Source of the DNA: CAWDVH01 sp963805705
GTDB lineage: Bacteria; Actinomycetota; Actinomycetes; Streptosporangiales; Streptosporangiaceae
Direction of reading: 5' to 3'
Assembly: GCA_963805705.1 (NCBI GenBank)
Contig: CAWDVH010000005.1
Location: forward strand, 1-64,000
DNA length: 64,000 bases
Each line of letters begins with the position of its first letter. The stretch's first letter is position 1. Below are positions 59,123-64,000 of this stretch, in pieces. The notes beneath the pieces are model-generated. The model made no database searches, was not told the DNA's origin, and saw nothing but the letters and a program-made list of their open reading frames with translations. The position numbers and the translations under genes were made by a program.

Positions 59123-60367
59123 ATGACCGGACGCGCGCACAGGCTGGTCGCCTTCCTCGGGAAGGCCGAGCCGCGCCGCCCGCCGTCCGGCTGGGCGCTG
59201 GCGCTCGACGCCGCGATCGCGGTGGCCGCAGCGGTCGGCGCGGTCATGGAGGTGGCCGACCGCACTCTGCAGAACCTGTTCGTCGGTCCCGGCGGCGCCA
59301 TCATGATCCAGCCGGTCACGGTCCACGCGCCCGCCGCAGCGCTCGCCGCCGCCGCGCTGACCGCGCTGCCGCTGGCGGCCCGGCGGCTGTACCCGATCAT
59401 GGCCTGGCTCGTGATCGCCGCCGCGATCACGGCGATCGCATTCTCCCCACATGCCGCGATACCGTCGGTCGCGTCCGGGACCGCCGTCTTCGCCGCCTAC
59501 AGCGCGGTCCTGCACAGCCGGTACCGGAACCTTGCCGTCGCGGCGGTCCTGGCCGTCGCCGCCATCGTGACCTCCACGTTCGGTGACCTGCTGCCGCTCC
59601 TGCCCGCCCGGGGCACCGCGATCCTCACGCTCGCCGCCGCGACCGCCGCCGGGCTCGGCATCAGGGAACTGCGCCGGCGGCTGCTGGACTCCAGGGCGCA
59701 GCTGCGCCGCTCCACGCAGGAGCACCAGGCCGCCACCCACCGCGCCGTCGACGCCGAGCGCGCCCGCATCGCCAGCGAAATGCATGACGTCGTGACACAC
59801 AACGTGAGCGTGATGGTGGTGCAGGCGGGCGCGGCGCGCAAGGTGCTGGCCAGCTCACCTGGTGACGCTGAAGACGCGCTGCTCGCCGTCGAGGCCAGCG
59901 GCCGGGCCGCGATGGCCGAACTGCGGAACCTGCTCGGGCTGCTCAGCCCGCCTGGGGGCGGCCCCGGTGAGGGGGCGCTGCGTCCGCAGCCCGGGCTCGC
60001 CGGGCTCGACGCCCTGATCGCGCGGGTATCGGCAGCCGGGCTGCCTGTCGAGCTCCGGGTCAGCGGCGCGCCCCGGCCGTTGCCATCCGGCGCTGACCTG
60101 ACCGCCTACCGTGTGGTACAGGAAGCCCTCACAAACGTGCTTCGTCATGCTGGGGAGCCGGTGGCGTCCGTCTGGATTAAATGGGGAGAGCAGCTGGTGA
60201 TCACGGTCAGCGACGACGGGACCGGTACCAGCGGCGGCCCTCCCGGACGGGGATTGCTCGGGCTGCGTGAGCGGCTGTCGATCTACAGTGGGGAACTGGA
60301 CGCCGGCCCCCGGCCGGGCGGCGGCTGGCAGCTTCGGGCGGTCATGCCACTGGGCCCCGCACCATGA
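59123..60367 (+). CDS. Sensor histidine kinase (HisKA_3/NarL type)
   Basis: A 414-residue kinase. Four or five membrane helices occupy residues 25-180 with no large extracytoplasmic loop, so it is an intramembrane-type sensor. The phosphoacceptor is His221 in RIASEMHDVVTHNVSVMVVQAGAARKVL. The ATPase domain has AYRVVQEALTNVLRHAGEPVASVWIKW, ITVSDDGTGTSGG and GRGLLGLRERLSIYSGEL. It overlaps the response regulator start by 4 bp (ATGA). The divergent ABC exporter is the probable target, as with peptide-antibiotic sensing systems. Confidence 0.92.
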   Translation: MTGRAHRLVAFLGKAEPRRPPSGWALALDAAIAVAAAVGAVMEVADRTLQNLFVGPGGAIMIQPVTVHAPAAALAAAALTALPLAARRLYPIMAWLVIAAAITAIAFSPHAAIPSVASGTAVFAAYSAVLHSRYRNLAVAAVLAVAAIVTSTFGDLLPLLPARGTAILTLAAATAAGLGIRELRRRLLDSRAQLRRSTQEHQAATHRAVDAERARIASEMHDVVTHNVSVMVVQAGAARKVLASSPGDAEDALLAVEASGRAAMAELRNLLGLLSPPGGGPGEGALRPQPGLAGLDALIARVSAAGLPVELRVSGAPRPLPSGADLTAYRVVQEALTNVLRHAGEPVASVWIKWGEQLVITVSDDGTGTSGGPPGRGLLGLRERLSIYSGELDAGPRPGGGWQLRAVMPLGPAP

Positions 60368-61080
60368 AAGTGGTGATCGCCGACGATCAGGCGCTGGTGC
60401 GCGGCGGGTTCCGGCTGATCCTGAGGGCAGCCGGCATCGAGGTCTCCGCAGAGGCGGCCGATGGCGCGCAGGCCGTCACGGCCGTGCTCAAGCACCGGCC
60501 AGACGTGGTGCTGATGGACATCCGGATGCCGGAACTGGACGGCATCGAGGCGACCCGGCGCATCCTGGCCGTCGGCCCGGCCGCAGCCGGAGTGCGGATC
60601 ATCATCCTGACGACGTTCGACCTGGACCAGTACGTGTACGCGGCGCTCGCCGCGGGCGCCAGCGGCTTCCTGCTCAAGGACGTCACGCCGGAACACCTGG
60701 TCGCCGCCGTCCAGCTAGTGCAGACCGGGGACGCGCTGCTCGCCCCGTCGATCACCCGCCGCCTGGTCGAGCGCTTCGCGCCGGGCCCCCGGCAGGCCGG
60801 CGCACCCGGATCGCCCGGGCTGCCGGGCCGCGACCTGTCCGTCCTGACGCCACGCGAGTTCGAGGTGCTCGGGCTGATCGCGCGCGGCATGAGCAACGCC
60901 GAGATCGCCGCCGCGCTGACGCTCAGCGAGGCGACGGTGAAGACCCACGTGGCCAGGATTCTGACCAAGCTGGACCTGCGCGGCCGGGTGCAGGCCGTCG
61001 TTCTCGCCTACCAGACCGGCCTGGTGACACCTGGATCGCCAGTTACACGGGAGGCTCACGAGGGCCTAGACCGCGCCTGA
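60364..61080 (+). CDS. NarL/LuxR-type response regulator
   Basis: A 238-residue regulator. The receiver domain has the acidic pair D7-D8, phospho-acceptor Asp52 in VVLMDIRMPELDGIEATRRI, Thr in LTTFDLDQYV and Lys in FLLKDVTPEHL. The C-terminal LuxR helix-turn-helix is LSVLTPREFEVLGLIARGMSNAEIAAALTLSEATVKTHVARILTKLDLRGRVQAV. It partners with the overlapping histidine kinase and would control the divergent ABC transporter genes. Confidence 0.93.
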   Translation: MKVVIADDQALVRGGFRLILRAAGIEVSAEAADGAQAVTAVLKHRPDVVLMDIRMPELDGIEATRRILAVGPAAAGVRIIILTTFDLDQYVYAALAAGASGFLLKDVTPEHLVAAVQLVQTGDALLAPSITRRLVERFAPGPRQAGAPGSPGLPGRDLSVLTPREFEVLGLIARGMSNAEIAAALTLSEATVKTHVARILTKLDLRGRVQAVVLAYQTGLVTPGSPVTREAHEGLDRA

Positions 61081-61111
61081 TGACATCGGCGCTGGGCTGG
61101 GGACCGGAGCG

Positions 61112-61270
61112 ATCGTGCGTGTCAGGGCACACGGAGCCCCGCAGACGGTCGTCTCGGGCCTGACGTTGCCGACCGGCATGACCGTCGGGCCTGATGGAGC
61201 GTTCTACGTCTCCGAACGAGGTTTCGGTTTCGGCGCTGGAGCCGGCCAGATCCTCCGCATCCAACCCTGA
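61112..61270 (+). pseudogene. ScyD/ScyE-family beta-propeller C-terminal fragment
   Basis: The frame AIVRVRAHGAPQTVVSGLTLPTGMTVGPDGAFYVSERGFGFGAGAGQILRIQP and stop is the C-terminal blade of ScyD/ScyE-type secreted propellers ('vvasGLtfPTGmtvGpDGalYVsn.GfG.g.GqilRi'). No signal peptide or other blades remain. It is followed at once by a strong terminator, probably its own original one. Confidence 0.65.
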
Positions 61271-61278
61271 CCGTCATG

Positions 61279-61315
61279 ACGACCCCGGGCCAGCCCCAGG
61301 CCGGCCCGGGGTCGT
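61279..61315 (+). terminator. Strong GC hairpin terminator
   Basis: ACGACCCCGGGCC (61279-61291) pairs perfectly over 13 bp with 61303-61315, with an 11-base loop, 9 bp after the propeller fragment's stop. It would end transcription from the histidine kinase/response regulator direction. Confidence 0.75.
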
Positions 61316-61794
61316 TCGCACCCAAGGCACAGTTGAGGTGCCGTTCGCGCCCGGCGGCGACTCCGGAGCCTGAGCCCGATCCCACGCAAGGCTGATCGCA
61401 TCGACAGCGGGCAGCAGGGATCCCGGCCGCCGCCTGTCAGACAATCCCGGCCGCAAGAGCGCGTTCCGAAGACATGCGAAGACACAGATTCGCCATATCT
61501 GGACAGCCTGCGTGATGGTCGCCCTTGAGCCGGCAGCCGTGCCGATCGGCGGATCCGGCGCGCCCGCACCCCTGGCCCACGGTGGCCACGTTTCGTGACA
61601 TGCGGACCGTCACTGGGCGGCTGCGGCGGGCAGATCCCGAGGGCTGCCGAAAGAGTCGTCTGGCCGGGCTCCTTGGCAGCTGGAGGCTCTGGTGATCGCC
61701 CGGTCGGCGGCATGACCGTGTGTGCTGCTGAATGGGGTGGCTGTGAAAGGCCCTTGGCTGGCGATCCAGTGGCAGCCCGTTAGGCTGACGCGCG
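61316..61794. other. About 480 bp without a recognisable gene
   Basis: No frame on either strand matches a known family. It separates the terminator from the second copy of the duplicated locus. Confidence 0.4.
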
Positions 61795-62200
61795 ATGAAG
61801 GGTAACCGGGTCCTCGCTGTGGTGTCCGCCGCTCAGCTCGCGTCCGGGCTCGGCGGGATGGCGCTGGGGATACGCCGCCGTCACGCGTTCGATATCCCGT
61901 CCTGGCCAGGACGGCAATCTGCTGTCGGCCGTGATCGCGTGCTGATGGGAACCGCTCTGTCCGCGCCCGTGGTGATGCTGGCCGCACCGGCATGGGCAAT
62001 AGTGGCCCTGGCTGGGATAAAGCGGAGACGCCGGTTGTCGCCGCCGGGATATGCCTCGCCGCGGTCATGGCCCTGATCGGCCTGCGCCCTGCCAGCACGC
62101 AGGCAGAGATCGGCCGACCCGAACCGGTAGCGCAGACCGAGCGCTCCCGTCAGCGCGGACCACGCGATTGGCGGCGTGCCTTAGCGGCCGTAGCATCGGT
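61795..62200 (+). pseudogene. Small membrane-protein gene broken by a 109-bp deletion
   Basis: From the ATG at 61795 the product starts MKGNRVLAVVSAAQLASGLGGMALGIRRRHAFDIPSWPGRQSAVGRDRVLMG and has a helix at ALSAPVVMLAAPAWAIVAL. The related copy at 10005 continues FWRPDAAAERALGGVGATMVAGYLAERLVRQRLAPRGWDKAETPVVAAGICLAAVMALLGL. Here 109 bp are missing after GTGGCCCTG, so the frame shifts and the second half is lost from the reading frame. A reconstructed gene would encode about 150 residues with three helices; family unknown. Confidence 0.75.
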
Positions 62201-62242
62201 GGATGGTGACCGAGGACGACGTTCGCCGGGTCGCATTGTCTC
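61874..62242 (+). repeat. Long direct repeat, copy 2 (first copy at 10005-10482)
   Basis: The 369 bp match 10005-10482 apart from about four substitutions and a 109-bp deletion. Identity ends in the first codons of the MmcQ/YjbR gene, which is intact here and interrupted in the other copy. Near-identity across non-coding parts and both gene ends points to a recent duplication of one locus, about 52 kb apart in direct orientation. Confidence 0.9.
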
Positions 62243-62625
62243 TGCCTGCGACCGTCGAGAAGTCCTACAACCGGCTCCCCTCTTTCCGGGTGGGCAGCAA
62301 CCTGTTCATCCGCATTCACGAGCTGCCGGACGTGTTGTTCGTGCGCTGTGCGAACCTCGAGGAGCGCGACGAACTGCTCAAAGCCGAACCGGGGAAGTTC
62401 TTCATCACCCCCCATTACGACGGCTACCCGGCGGTCCTCGTCCGGCTCGGACAGGCCGGCCTCGACGAGGTGGCCGAGCTTGTGACCGAGGCCTGGCGGA
62501 TCTGCGCCCCGAAGCGGCTGCTCGCCGCATACGACGCGAAGCACCCGCCGCACCATGACGGGGAGCCAGCGGCCCTGCCACCCGTCCGGCCCACCAACTC
62601 ACCGCGCGCGAATCGCGGCAAATGA
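62203..62625 (+). CDS. MmcQ/YjbR-family DNA-binding-like protein
   Basis: A 140-residue protein: MVTEDDVRRVALSLPATVEKSYNRLPSFRVGSNLFIRIHELPDVLFVRCANLEERDELLKAEPGKFFITPHYDGYPAVLVRLGQAGLDEVAELVTEAWRICAPKRL. This is a full MmcQ/YjbR domain (alpha/beta, CyaY-like fold); members are small cytoplasmic proteins of uncertain function. The C-terminal 25 residues are hydrophilic. Its first codons are shared with the interrupted copy at 10442. Confidence 0.88.
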   Translation: MVTEDDVRRVALSLPATVEKSYNRLPSFRVGSNLFIRIHELPDVLFVRCANLEERDELLKAEPGKFFITPHYDGYPAVLVRLGQAGLDEVAELVTEAWRICAPKRLLAAYDAKHPPHHDGEPAALPPVRPTNSPRANRGK

Positions 62626-62862
62626 GGACGTTCACCCCAAGGGCGCTGATGCATAAATATACGGACAGCTGCTCGTGCTGGACCATAACCGGGGCCGGCC
62701 AGGCCGCGGGGAGCCGGTAGATAACCGCGCGCCGACCCCGCCGTTCGGAGCGGCTGGCGACTTCTCGGGCTGACTTGCTGGGGGCGCGCCTATCGGGCAT
62801 CATGTACTCCCGCCAAGAAGTGCCTTCGTGTTCGGTGGATGCATCCGATAGCGGGAGGGCCG

Positions 62863-63705
62863 ATGCCGAGCGGCGATGAGATCCGAGACGTTCAGCGAGC
62901 GACGTGGGCCGGGCTTTCTGCGGGCTGGGAGAAGTGGGACTCGGTCATCATGGATCAGCTGGGCCCGGTCGGCACAGCGATTATCGAGCGTCTCGGCATC
63001 GCTGATGATCAGCAGCATCTCGACATTGCCGCGGGCACTGGTGAGCCGGGGCTGACCGTCGCCAAGCTCGCGCCGGGGGGACACGTCGTTCTGACCGATC
63101 TTGCGCCTGAGATGCTCGACATCGCGACGCGACGAGCGAACGCGCAAGGGATCACCAATTTTGAGACCAAGGTGTGCAGCGCCGATGACCTGCCATTCGG
63201 TGACGCGACATTCGACAGTATCTCGGTGCGGTTCGGATACATGTTTTTTCCCAACGTCGCCAAAGCGACCGCTGAGTTCGCGCGCGTGCTCAAGCCGCGC
63301 GGGCGTCTCTGCTCGTCGGTATGGGTCAAGCCCGGGGAAAACCCGTGGACGGCGATCGCCATGCAGGCGATCGCGACGGAGGCGGTGCTGGCGCCACCGG
63401 ACCCGGGCGGCCCGAATATGTTCCGGTGCGCTGCCCCGGGATATGTCAGTGCCCTGTACGAGGCCGCGGGGCTGCGCGACGTTGCCGAGTGGAACGTCGA
63501 CGTCGAACTCGTGACGCGATCGCCCGCGCAGTATTGGGAGATGATGAGCGAGCACGTCTCGCTCGCAGTTGCGGCGCTTCAGCAGGTCGACGAGCCGGCG
63601 CGGGAGCGGATCGCGAAAGCCGTCATCGCCAAGGTCAGCACCTACGAAGAAGACGGCAAGGTAAGGATTCCGGGCGTGGCGCGCTGCATCGTCGGCACGA
63701 AGTAG
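62863..63705 (+). CDS. UbiE-like SAM-dependent methyltransferase
   Basis: A 280-residue enzyme. Motif I is HLDIAAGTGEPGLTVAKLA, the acidic residue of motif II is in VVLTDLAPEMLDIA, and SADDLPFGDATFDSISVRFGYMFFPNVAKATAEFARVLKPRGRLCSSVWV is the ubiE-type central segment. The ATG at 62863 follows GGAGGG by 5 nt and is preferred over the in-frame ATG at 62839. The C-terminal part is longer than in UbiE and may shape a small-molecule substrate pocket; the substrate is unknown. Confidence 0.88.
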   Translation: MPSGDEIRDVQRATWAGLSAGWEKWDSVIMDQLGPVGTAIIERLGIADDQQHLDIAAGTGEPGLTVAKLAPGGHVVLTDLAPEMLDIATRRANAQGITNFETKVCSADDLPFGDATFDSISVRFGYMFFPNVAKATAEFARVLKPRGRLCSSVWVKPGENPWTAIAMQAIATEAVLAPPDPGGPNMFRCAAPGYVSALYEAAGLRDVAEWNVDVELVTRSPAQYWEMMSEHVSLAVAALQQVDEPARERIAKAVIAKVSTYEEDGKVRIPGVARCIVGTK

Positions 63706-64000
63706 GAACCCCCGAACTGGAGCGTCTGCGCACAGTTGCCGAGCCGCGGAGCTCATCTTGGCAGCCGAAAATAGCCGGCCTTCGGCGTTCTCTACTCAGC
63801 GGCGATGATGCTGCATGACTGACCGCCACGATCGACGGCCGTGGCCCAACGTTTGCGAATGTTCATGCGCATTACGCAATGACCATGCGCTCGGCCAACG
63901 TCCGCTATTCGGCATGACCGGTCGTCAGTAAGCCAGGTCGCCGGGGTGCTGGACTGGGACTTCGCCCAGCCAGGGGACCCGTGATTCGACACCGGTCACC
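63706..64000. other. Window end, no gene recognised
   Basis: No family-like frame on either strand in the last 295 bases; a gene may begin beyond the window. Confidence 0.35.

Overview
The window is high-GC DNA with long actinobacterial reading frames: a third-position G/C bias, GGAGG-type ribosome binding sites, ATGA/GTGA stop-start overlaps, an actinobacterial envelope-stress operon, a large LAL-type LuxR regulator and many TetR/VOC-family genes. It fits a soil-type filamentous actinomycete (Actinomycetota). The genus cannot be read from the sequence. There is no rRNA, complete tRNA, CRISPR array or replication origin.

Layout. (A) 0-9.6 kb: a broken SDR, then a minus-strand oxidoreductase block (frameshifted metallo-beta-lactamase-fold hydrolase, VOC protein, Rieske protein, cholesterol-oxidase-like GMC enzyme, secreted carboxylesterase). 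Plus-strand genes follow for an enoyl-CoA hydratase, a small membrane protein and an HdeD-like protein. (B) 9.6-39.9 kb: a decayed IS110, a stretch of gene remnants (VOC, alpha/beta hydrolase, PIN toxin, ECF sigma, methyltransferase), then LuxR/LAL regulator, MFS exporter, TPR-MBL protein, MMPL exporter and an ABC ATPase with a truncated permease. After more remnants come a TetR gene, an envelope-stress operon (unknown Ala/Gln-rich protein, phage-holin-like, DUF3618, YihY/BrkB), an Ntn hydrolase, a STAS protein and a flavin reductase. (C) 39.9-55.6 kb: class V aminotransferase, VOC genes with a divergent TetR and its operator, an MBL/membrane-protein/TetR unit, a secreted beta-propeller, an ECF sigma/anti-sigma pair, a peroxiredoxin, an integrase remnant, an ArsR-SRPBCC-VOC operon, an epoxide hydrolase and an F420H2:NADP-oxidoreductase-like protein. 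(D) 55.6-64 kb: an ABC exporter divergent from a histidine kinase/response regulator pair, a second copy of a locus also found at 10 kb, an MmcQ/YjbR protein and a methyltransferase.

The most striking structural feature is three identical 44-bp copies of the 3' half of a tRNA-Ala(GGC) gene, at 9634, 39903 and 55553, all in the same orientation and none with a 5' half. They look like attachment-site scars dividing the window into tandem island-like blocks of about 30 and 16 kb. An integrase C-terminal remnant, the IS110 remnant, a 478/369-bp duplicated locus and some twenty broken genes support a history of insertion and decay. Many surviving genes are small regulator-plus-enzyme units with visible operators (ArsR, TetR) and detoxification or stress themes (VOC, MBL, epoxide hydrolase, peroxiredoxin, exporters).
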